A stretch of DNA of 64,000 nucleotides, taken from Owenia fusiformis (taxonomy: Eukaryota > Annelida > Polychaeta > Sabellida > Oweniidae). The notes beneath the pieces were generated by a model, which made no database searches, had not been told where the DNA came from, and saw nothing but the letters and a program-made list of their open reading frames with translations. Position numbers and translations under genes: made by a program. Shown here piece after piece: positions 25,501-37,500 of the stretch. Numbering within the stretch: position 1 is the first letter of the stretch; each line of letters starts with the position of its first letter. The stretch covers positions 30,925,564 to 30,989,563 of the forward strand of contig CAIIXF020000007.1 in NCBI GenBank assembly GCA_903813345.2, written 5' to 3'.

Positions 25501-28500
25501 ATTGGCTAGGGGGGTGGTTTTTTTTGGCCCACCCTGTATATATGTACTCAAAGAGCATCATTCTCATATGATGTGGGACAGACAAACTGGTCCTGTTTTT
25601 GAATGTGAAATGAAAAGAATGAACAAAAAAAGTTTCTCATTTTTGACCTGTGTAAACTTAAACTAATAAGATATCCATAAAAGAATTAGTATTTAGATAC
25701 ATTGTGTGGCATTACATGGAATATATTGCTATCAAGAGCCCCACAGGCTTGCACCCTGACTACAAAGGTGCGTGTTAACTGTCTATGTATTCAGGGTGCA
25801 TATTTGTGGATGTTCATATACACCAGTCAGCACCACACTATAGTTGAATCTACCTATAATCAGGAACAGTGTGACAGTGGTACTGTATCATGTACATCTA
25901 TAGTGTATCTCATATTTTGGTGGCTTTGGGGTTGATAACAGCCAGGAATATACAGGGTGTTTCAGATGTATGCACCCCGTCAATGACGGGCCATCATAAA
26001 CTCATACATGTAGCATAGCCACCCTATCATGTTACAGTAAAACCTGCGTATAGTGAACAATTTTTTGCCAAGAAAAAATGTTCACTGTTGGTAGGTGTTC
26101 ACTACAGCAATGATTTGATTTCGCGGCATTTTGCCGTATTATATAAAGAGACCAGCTATTAAAAGAGAGGAGGGAATATTTATTTATTTATCTATTATTT
26201 ATTTATTTATTTAGATATACACTTTTTTAACAGTGGCACTCTTACATTAAGGTGCATGTAATCTAAAAATATCCACAATTCCATGTTGGTTAAAAACAGC
26301 ACATTTTATCAAACTAAAATGAGTCTTAAAAAGAATTAAAACATATTCATATTTGAATAATCAATTTAAATTGAATTTTCTACCCATATTAACCCATGAC
26401 ACTCAAGCGTTAAGTATTTAATTTGTTGTAATGCTATATAGAAACTGACTTATTTTAGACTGACTGTCATCTGAATGGTTCATCCTTTTATTGTCAAATT
26501 TTTATCTCTATATACGGTAATTCTTTTTATCTCATCAAGATGGTCCTTTAAATAGTGGAATTTTTGAGACATTTGAGTCAGTTAAAGGACTTTATTGAAT
26601 TAGTTAAAGGACATGATAGATGCAGTTGATAGTGAAATGATCATGAATTATAATTTTGATCCAATTGTTTTTTTTAAATTGACGGGATGAGAAAAAAGAT
26701 TAAGTTGGGACTTAGCAGATAGAGGTAATAATAGTTAGCTAGATTATCTCCAAGCAATCAATCCCAGACGCATATCCTTTGTAACAAAAACGAAGCTTAT
26801 TAAGAATTATAATTAGTCACACCTGTTTCAATAGAAGAGATCAAGATCTCAAATTGACCTTTTAATTATTTTTGGCAGGTAATATAAACATAAACTGCTT
26901 AACTCTGATAAGGCAGTTGCAGAAAATCCGTGAGAAATCTTATATCTGATTCAATGTTCACTAGAGACAGGATAATTCAATTAATTTTGCCAGGGTTTAG
27001 TGTTCACTGTTCATAGTTGGTAGGCACTTTAACATGGGAGTCAATGGGAGAAAAAGGTTTTGCCGAATAAAAACGTTCACTGTTAATAGGTGTTCACTAG
27101 AGAGATGTGTTCACTAACTCAGGTTTTACTGTATATCTAATTTTGTTCTTCATGGAAAGTTACATAGGAGTGCAGAATTTCAGAATCCAGGGGTGTCCCT
27201 GAAAAAAGATACAAGGTATCAAAGTTTGCAGGTAGGGGGTCAATTAGAGGGTAACTTCTGGTCATTCTTGGACTCAGTCCGGTGATCTGTTCACTTTGTC
27301 TCATACCCATTATAGTGATAGATGTCGCACCAGGGTTCCTGGCCTACTTATAAGCCACTGCATGAATCCTTTCTATATATCTTTGTGCATAACTATCACA
27401 CTCCAAATCTTTTGAAAAAATTCTGAAAGGACGTCAGGAGTGTAATTGAGTCTTAACATGGCAAAGACTGATTGAAATGACAGTAATCCTAATGATAAAG
27501 CTGGAAATGATGAGATAGCATCCAACTTGATTCAAGAATTGCATCAACGTCAAGAAATTCTTATCAAATACTGAAAATGAGACTGCAAACTGAATGTCCT
27601 TGGAAATAGAGATACATGTATATCCCTCTGGATAAACCTATATCCAAAGCCTTCTAGTGCATAACCCTTATGTTTGTACTTGTTGTATAATTTCAGTTGT
27701 GACAGTGGGGGAGACTGTGAGTGTCTATGTACAGCTATTGCCAATTTTGGAGAACACTGTAATAGACTAGGAACACCCGTGAGGTGGAGGTCTCAAGACT
27801 TGTGTCGTAAGTTTATGACTAAACTTGACAATAACTTTGCACTTGTTTCATCCTCTGAATGCAGGGTTCCAGACATCATCCACTATGTTCCTTTCTTCTT
27901 CTTATAAGAAGGAGGTACGAGTTCTGGAGGCCTGTGTTCTGAGGATGCATTTGTTAATGCTTTCTGGTCATATTACTCATATAAAATAACTTAAATAAAT
28001 AACTTAAAGGGGTACTTCTTGTATTCTAAGTATCTTCCAAATACTGAGATAAAGTGTATTTGAGCACATATTTGGCTTTCATTGAAATACTTAAAATATA
28101 TTCCATGTTTACTTGTAGCCATGCAGTGTGACTTTGGACTGGAGTACAAGGCATGTTCGTCACCCTGTGAAGTGACATGTAAAGATATATCCGAAGCGGC
28201 AGAGAGTGAAACCTGTGATAAGACTCTCTGTTTAGAGGGATGTTTCTGTCCAGATGGATTTGCAATGAATGGTAATCCTCACATTGTAGAATTTAAGGCT
28301 AGCAGAGGGTAATCTGTGATTGGCTCACTGAGTGCCAGTCTGGTAATCCTCACATTGTATAATTTAAGGCTAGCAGAGGGTAATCTATGATTGGCTCACT
28401 GAGTGCCAGTCTGGTAATCCTCACATTGTATAATTTAAGGCTAGCAGAGGGTAATCTATGATTGGCTCACTGAGTGCCAGTCTGGTAATCCTCACATTGT

Positions 28501-31500
28501 ATAATTTAAGGCTAGCAGAGGGTTATCTATGATTGGCTCACTGAGTGCCAGTCTGGTAATCCTCACATTGTATAATTTAAGGCTAATAGAGGGTAATCTA
28601 TGATTGGCTCACTGAGTGCCAGTCTGGTAATCCTCACATTGTATAATTTAAGGCTAGCAGAGGGTAATCTATGATAGGCTCACTGAGTGCCAGTCTGGTA
28701 ATCCTCACATTGTATAATTTAAGGCTAGCAGAGGGTAATCTATGATTGGCTCACTGAGTGCCAGTCTGGTAATCCTCACATTGTATAATTTAAGGCTAGC
28801 AGAGGGTAATCTATGATTGGCTCACTGAGTGCCAGTCTGGTAATCCTCACATTGTATAATTTAAGGCTAGCAGAGGGTAATCTGTGATTGGCTCACTGAG
28901 TGCCAGTCTGGTAATCCTCACATTGTATAATTTAAGGCTAATAGAGGGTAATCTATGATTGGCTCACTGAGTGCCAGTCTGGTAATCCTCACATTGTATA
29001 ATTTAAGGCTAGCAGAGGGTAATCTATGATTGGCTCACTGAGTGCCAGTCTGATTCCTATTCTATTCTATTCATGAAGGGAATTTATTCTATGTATGTAT
29101 TCTGTTTGTGTACAGTCATCATGTCTCGTGTAAGGGTCAATTCTGTGAGATAGATCCTTCTTTCAACGGGTACACCAAATTATTATTTATGGAAAAATGT
29201 AGTCTCAAATATAGATAACATGTGACTATACTCCTCAAAGTGTCATGACAATTTTACTGTTTTACTGTATTAAAATATTATTATTCATTGTATTATGTTG
29301 TCTTATTGTTCCAGATGGTGCATGTGTTCCATTGTCTGAGTGTCCCTGTCACTACAAGGGGGTGCCATTTACTAAAGAAACTAACATCACAATTAACTGC
29401 ATGGACTGGTATGTTGATATTTTCCCTTATTTATATTATAGGATATTTTAATCTTCCCAGCAACAAATATATGAAATTATAATATATATAATATGATATG
29501 ATATAATATAATTTATGTTTGTCAAACCTGTTAATCACATAAGGTAGCTATGATGATATTACATAGTGTTCAGAAAGTAATATAATGTTGGGGATATTTA
29601 TGACATCAATAAAAAATCAAACAAAATAAGATACTTTTCAGAATGAACCTATACCCATTCTTTCTCCTGTACCTGGATATACAGCTTATTTATCACATAT
29701 TTTGGTTATAAGTGAGTGCCTAGATGAGAAGATAATATGCATTGCTACTAAACTGCAGCCAATATACAGCTTATGTATGATATATTTTGCTTAATAGTGA
29801 GTGCATAGATGGGAAGATAATATGTAGTGGTGCTAACTGCAGCCAATGTACAGCTTATGTATGATCTATTTTGGTTATAAGTGAGTGCCTAGATGAGAAG
29901 ATAATATGCAGTGGTGCTAACTGCAGCCAATGTACAGCTTATGTATGATATATTTTGCTTAATAGTGAGTGCCTAGATGGGAAGATAATATGCAGTGGTG
30001 CTAACTGCAGCCAATGTACAGCTTATGTATGATATATTTTGCTTAATAGTGAGTACCTAGATGGGAAGATAATATGCAGTGGTGCTTACTGCAGCCAATA
30101 TACAGCTTATGTATGATATATTTTGCTAAATAGTGAGTACCTAGATGGGAAGATAATATGCAGTGGTGCTAACTGCAGCCAATATACAGCTTATGTATGA
30201 TATATTTTGCTTAATAGTGAGTGCATAGATGGGAAGATTATATGCATTTGTGCTAACTGCAGCCAATATACATCTTATGTATGATATATTTTGCTTAATA
30301 GTGAGTGCCTAGATGGGAAGATAATATGCAGTGGTGCTAACTGCAGCCAATGTACAGCTTATGTATAATATATTTTGCTTAATAGTGAATGCCTAGATGG
30401 GAAGATAATATGCAGTGGTGCTAACTGCAGCCAATATACAGCTCATGTATGATATATTTTGCTTAATAGTGAATGCCTAGATGGGAAGATAATATGCAGT
30501 GGTGCTAACTGCAGCCGATATACAGCTTATGTATGATATATTTTGCTTAATAGTGAGTGCATAGATGGGAAGATAATATGCAGTGGTGCTAACTGCAGCC
30601 AATATACAGCTTATGTATAATATATTTTGCTTAATAGTGAGTGCATAGATGGGAAGATTATATGCATTTGTGCTAACTGCAGCCAATATACATCTTATGT
30701 ATGATATATTTTGCTTAATAGTGAGTGCCTAGATGGGAAGATAATATGCAGTGGTGCTAACTGCAGCCAATGTACAGCTTATGTATAATATATTTTGCTT
30801 AATAGTGAATGGCTAGATGGGAAGATAATATGCAGTGGTGCTAACTGCAGCCAATATACAGCTCATGTATGATATATTTTGCTTAATAGTGAATGCCTAA
30901 ATGGGAAGATAATATGCAGTGGTGCTAACTGCTGCTAATATACAGCTTATGTATGATATATTTTGCTTAATAGTGAATGCCTAGATGGGAAGATAATATG
31001 CAGTGGTGCTAACTGCAGCCGATATACAGCTTATGTATGATATATTTTGCTAATAGTGAGTGCCTAGATGGGAAGATAATATGCAGTGGTGCTAACTGCA
31101 GCCGATATACAGCTTATGTATGATATATTTTGCTTAATAGTGAGTGCATAGATGGGAAGATAATATGTAGTGGTGCTAACTGCAGCCAATGTACAGCTTA
31201 TGTATGATATATTTTGGTTATAAGTGAGTGCCTAGATGAGAAGATAATATGCAGTGGTGCTAACTAGAGGTGTGAATTTTTAATCGATCATCGATTAATT
31301 GATCGACACACATTTAATCGAATAAGATTCTTATTACTCAATTAACTGATTCTCAAAAAGTAAATCTTCAATATCCCGCCGCAAGTAAGCTTACGTGACG
31401 TCACTGACTGATTGAGCAGTGAATGTCAGGTTGCCACGCCAAGCTCAAACTACCAAACAAACTAATTACCCTAAGACTGACGCTTACCTGTGACCTTTGT

Positions 31501-34500
31501 TGTTTTTGAGTTTAATACTGATCCAATACATCCCATTGGTTTATTCAGTAGAAGTATGCAATCAAATTCAAGATGAATAGTGGTGTATAATTTGAATGCA
31601 ACCGTCCCAATTTTATTCAGTTCAGAAGCGGTCGAAAAATGGCGACAACACCAGGAAAAAGAAGTTATGTATGGAAATATTTCAACAAAGAAGACGATGA
31701 TCGCGTCAAATGTGTGCTCTGCAATAATAAATACAAATAGTCAAATAGTACATCTACTCTAAGCTACCACTTGTCAAATGCACACGGGGAAACTCCGAAA
31801 ATAAATACTCCGACGTCGCCAATAACTTCATTTCTAGTCAGAAAGTCGGGACCCGGTTTTAAAGTTGCCGCTGAAGATATCACTAATAAATTTGTCAATA
31901 TGATTGTGGTCGACCTTCGTCCAATATCGCTTGTAGAAGGGCGAGGCTTTAATAGAACTAATGGGACATTTACGCCCAGGGTACGATGTGCCGAAGCGCA
32001 AAACAATAACTCGTCGTATGGAATTAGAATTTGAGAAGGGTCAGATATCAGATTGGGGTCGATTAACCGATGATTAATCGATTAATAAGTTTCGTTGATC
32101 GATTAAGTAATGTGCCATCGGTGCACACATCTAGTGCTAACTGCAGCCAATGTACAGCTTATGTATGATATATTTTGCTTAATAGTGAGTGCCTAGATGG
32201 GAAGATAATATGCAGTGGTGCTAACTGCAGCCAATGTACAGCTTATGTATGATATATTTTGCTTAATAGTGAGTGCCTAGATGGGATGATAATATGCAGT
32301 GGTCCTAACTGCAGCCAATATACAGCTTATGTATGATATATTTTGCTAAATAGTGAGTACCTAGATGGGAAGATAATATGCAGTGGTGCTAACTGCAGCC
32401 AATATACAGCTTATGTATGATATATTTTGCTTAATAGTGAGTGCATAGATGGGAAGATTATATGCATTTGTGCTAACTGCACCCAATATACATCTTATGT
32501 ATGATATATTTTGCTTAATAGTGAGTGCCTAGATGGGAAGATAATATGCAGTGGTGCTAACTGCAGCCAATGTACTGCTTATGTATAATATATTTTGCTT
32601 AATAGTGAATACCTAGATGGGAAGATAATATGCAGTGGTGCTAACTGCAGCCAATATACAGCTCATGTATGATATATTTTGCTTAATAGTGAATGCCTAG
32701 ATGGGAAGATAATATGCAGTGGTGCTAACTGCAGCCAATATACAGCTCATGTATGATATATTTTGCTTAATAGTGAATGCCTAGATGGGAAGATAATATG
32801 CAGTGGTGCTAACTGCAGCCGATATACAGCTTATGTATGATATATTTTGCTAATAGTGAGTGCCTAGATGGGAAGATAATATGGAGTGGTGCTAACTGCA
32901 GCCAATGTTCAGCTTATGTGTGATATATTTTGCTTAATAGTGAGTGCCTAGATGGGAAGATAATATGCAGTTGTGCTAACTGCAGCCAATATACAGCTTA
33001 TGTATGATATATTTTGCTTAATAGTGAGTGCCTAGATTGGAAGATAATATGCATTGGTGCTAACTGCAGCCAATATACAGCTTATGTATGATCTATTTTG
33101 CTTAATAGTGAGTGCCTAGATGGGAAGATAATATGCAGTGGTGCTAACTGCTGCTAATATACAGCTTATGTATGATATATTTTGCTTAATAGTGAATGCC
33201 TAGATGGGAAGATAATATGCAGTGGTGCTAACTGCAGCTAATATACAGCTTATGTATGATACATTTTGCTTAATAGTGAGTGCCTAGATGGGAAGATAAT
33301 ATGCAGTGGTGCTAACTGCAGCCAATGTGAAGATGATGAGTTCCAATGTAATGAGACAAAGCAGTGTATACCAAACACATATAGATGTGATGGTGTCAAT
33401 GACTGTAAAGATCTCTCTGATGAATTCGATTGTGGTAAGTGATGTATCAGTAATTCGAACATGACTGTATTCATGCCTTCTACATGTATAAACTTTGAAC
33501 AAGTCAATATTTCTCCCGGGGTATATTCATTAACAATACTCTTGGTAATACGAGTAAAGTGCAACGTCATTACATCGAACCGTTGAAATGGCGGACCATA
33601 ATGAATATTAGAAATATTTTGGTGAGTTTTCATGTTTGAATCGTAATATAGACCTCAGACCAGGTGTTATATTGATGAATAAGCCCCTTAGGGCTAGGCA
33701 TAAAGCTTTCGAACCCCTTAATTCCTTCAGTCTTCAGGGTTTATTTGTCGATATAACACTTGATGTTTGGTCTATATTTCTTGAATAAATGCAGTTAAAC
33801 TAAAAGTGGAACGTCTCCATAAGTAGAAAAAACTATTTTGAGGTACCAGAGCATTATGCTTTCATCATTTGGTAGAAGGTGGCCATTTTGAAAAATGGCT
33901 GCCATTTTTGCTATATACCTTGTTTGTAAATATGCCAGCCATGGCTGTTCGATGGGATTTGCTACGTTTTTGGCATTGCTGTTGTCTAGTATTATATTGT
34001 TTACATTCTACATTTTTACAGCAATGTACGCATGTGATGCCAACAACATGAAATGTGGCAACAATGAATGCATCCACAACATCTATGTGTGTGATGACTT
34101 TGTGTACAATATTGTATATTGTTTACATTCTACATTTGTTACAGCAATGTACGCATGTGATGCCAACAACATGAAATGTGGCAACAATGAATGCATCCAC
34201 AACATCTATGTTTGTGACGACTTTGTGTACAATATTGTATATTGTTTACATTCTACATTTGTTACAGCAATGTACACATGTGATGCCAACAACATGAAAT
34301 GTGGCAACAATGAATATATTCACAACATCTATGTGTGTGATGACTTTGTTTGTAATATTATATTGTTTACATTCTGCATTTGTTACAGCAATGTACGCAT
34401 GTGATGCCAACAACATGAAATGTGGCAACAATGAATGCATCCACAACATCTATGTGTGTGATGACTTTGTGTGTAATATTATATTGTTTACATTCTACAT

Positions 34501-37500
34501 TTGTTACAGCAATGTACGCATGTGATGCCAACAACATGAAATGTGGCAACAATGAATGCATCCACAACATCTATGTGTGTGATGACTTTGTATGTAATAT
34601 TATATTGTTTACATTCTACATTTGTTACAGCAATGTACGCATGTGATGCCAACAACATGAAATGTGGCAACAATGAATGCATCCACAACATCTATGTGTG
34701 TGATGACTTTGTGTACAATATTGTATATTGTTTACATTCTACATTTGTTACAGCAATGTATGCATGTGATGCCAACAACATGAAATGTGGCAACAATGAA
34801 TGCATTCACAACATCTATGTGTGTGATGACTTTGTGTACAATATTGTATATTGTTTACATTCTACATTTGTTACAGCAATGTATGCATGTGATGCCAACA
34901 ACATGAAATGTGGCAACAATGAATGCATCCACAACATCTATGTGTGTGATGACTTTGTGTGTAATATTATATTGTTTACATTCTGCATTTGTTACAGCAA
35001 TGTATGCATGTGATGCCAACAACATGAAATGTGGCAACAATGAATATATTCACAACATCTATGTGTATGATGACTTTGTGTGTAATATTATATTGTTTAC
35101 ATTCTACATTTGTTACAGCAATGTACGCATGTGATGCCAACAACATGAAATGTGGCAACAATGAATATATTCACAACATCTATGTGTATGATGACTTTGT
35201 GTGTAATATTATATTGTTTACATTCTACATTTGTTACAGCAATGTACGCATGTGATGCCAACAACATGAAATGTGGCAACAATGAATGCATCCACAACAT
35301 CTATTTGTGTGATGACTTTGTGTGTAATATTATATTGTTTACATTCTACATTTGTTACAGCAATGTACGCATGTGATGCCAACAACATGAAATGTGGCAA
35401 CAATGAATGCATTCACAACATCTATGTGTGTGATGACTTTGTATGTAATATTATATTGTTTACATTCTACATTTGTTACAGCAATGTATGCATGTGATGC
35501 CAACAACATGAAATGTGGCAACAATGAATATATTCACAACATCTATGTGTATGATGACTTTGTGTGTAATATTATATTGTTTACATTCTACATTTGTTAC
35601 AGCAATGTATGCATGTGATGCCAACAACATGAAATGTGGCAACAATGAATGCATCCACAACATCTATGTGTGTGATGACTTTGTGTGTAATATTATATTA
35701 TTTACATTCTACATTTGTTACAGCAATGTATGCATGTGATGCCAACAACATGAAATGTGGCAACAATGAATGCATCCACAACATCTATGTGTGTGATGAC
35801 TTTGTGTGTAATATTATATTGTTTACATTCTACATTTGTTACAGCAATGTACGCATGTGATGCCAACAACATGAAATGTGGCAACAATGAATGCATCCAC
35901 AACATCTATGTGTGTGATGACTTTGTGTACAATATTGTATATTGTTTACATTCTGCATTTGTTACAGCAATGTACGCATGTGATGCCAACAACATGAAAT
36001 GTGGCAACAATGAATGCATTCACAACATCTATGTATGTGATGACTTTGTGTGTAATATTATAATGTTTACATTCTACATTTGTTACAGCAATGTATGCAT
36101 GTGATGCCAACAACATGAAATGTGGCAACAATGAATGCATCCACAACATCTATGTGTGTGATGACTTTGTGTGTAATATTATATTGTTTACATTCTACAT
36201 TTGTTACAGCAATGTACGCATGTGATGCCAACAACATGAAATGTGGCAACAATGAATGCATCCACAACATCTATGTGTGTGATGACTTTGTGTGTAATAT
36301 TATATTGTTTACATTCTACATTTGTTACAGCAATGTATGCATGTGATGCCAACAACATGAAATGTGGCAACAATGAATGCATCCACAACATCTATGTGTG
36401 TGATGACTTTGTGTACAATATTGTATATTGTTTACATTCTGCATTTGTTACAGCAATGTACGCATGTGATGCCAACAACATGAAATGTGGCAACAATGAA
36501 TGCATCCACAACATCTATGTGTGTGATGACTTTGTGTGTAATATTATATTGTTTACATTCTACATTTGTTACAGCAATGTATGCATGTGATGCCAACAAC
36601 ATGAAATGTGGCAACAATGAATGCATCCACAACATCTATGTGTGTGATGACTTTGTGTGTAATATTATATTGTTTACATTCTACATTTGTTACAGCAATG
36701 TACGCATGTGATGCCAACAACATGAAATGTGGCAACAATGAATGCATCCACAACATCTATGTGTGTGATGACTTTGTGTACAATATTGTATATTGTTTAC
36801 ATTCTGCATTTGTTACAGCAATGTACGCATGTGATGCCAACAACATGAAATGTGGCAACAATGAATGCATTCACAACATCTATGTATGTGATGACTTTGT
36901 GTGTAATATTATAATGTTTACATTCTACATTTGTTACAGCAATGTATGCATGTGATGCCAACAACATGAAATGTGGCAACAATGAATGCATCCACAACAT
37001 CTATGTGTGTGATGACTTTGTGTGTAATATTATATTGTTTACATTCTACATTTGTTACAGCAATGTATGCATGTGATGCCAACAACATGAAATGAGGCAA
37101 CAATGAATGCATTCACAACATCTATGTGTGTGATGACTTTGTGTGTAATATTACATTGTTTACATTCTGCATTTGTTACAGCAATGTATGCATGTGATGC
37201 CAACAACATGAAATGTGGCAACAATGAATGCATTCACAACATCTACGTGTGTGATGACTTTGTGTGTAATATTATATTGTTTACATTCTGCATTTGTTAC
37301 AGCAATGTACGCATGTGATGCCAACAACATGAAATGTGGCAACAATGAATGCATCCACAACATTTATGTGTGTGATGACTTTGTGTGTAATATTATATTG
37401 TTTACATTCTGCATTTGTTACAGCAATGTATGCATGTGATGCCAACAACATGAAATGTGGCAACAATGAATGCATTCACAACATCTATGTGTGTGATGAC

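Larger units (their letters stand above)
25951..27410. mobile_element. TACAGGGTGT-family element split by a nested insertion
   Basis: The left part, 25951-26034, matches the start of the 15976 element (TACAGGGTGTTTCAGATG, CCACCCTATCATGTTA). The matching sequence resumes at 27134 (ATTTTGTTCTTCATGGAAAG). Between them sits the separate element 26033-27133. The inverted half is recognisable to about 27410, but the expected right terminus is missing. Confidence 0.75.
29679..33326. repeat. 84-bp minisatellite, about 33 copies, carrying the splice acceptor and first 50 nt of the following exon
   Basis: Each unit holds TATTTTGCTTAATAG followed by TGAGTGCCTAGATGGGAAGA, continuing to GCAGCCAAT, then TACAGCTTATGTATGATA. 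The last copy is the true 3' splice site and 5' part of coding exon 33277-33434. Copies before it lack the rest of the exon. An 869-bp hAT element interrupts the array at 31265-32133. No single frame stays open through the unit (TGA after GCTTATGTA). Confidence 0.93.

Noticed and set aside
30477-30686. Minus-strand frame with repeated [16 protein letters not shown] segments
   Set aside because: Repeat artefact of the 84-bp array.
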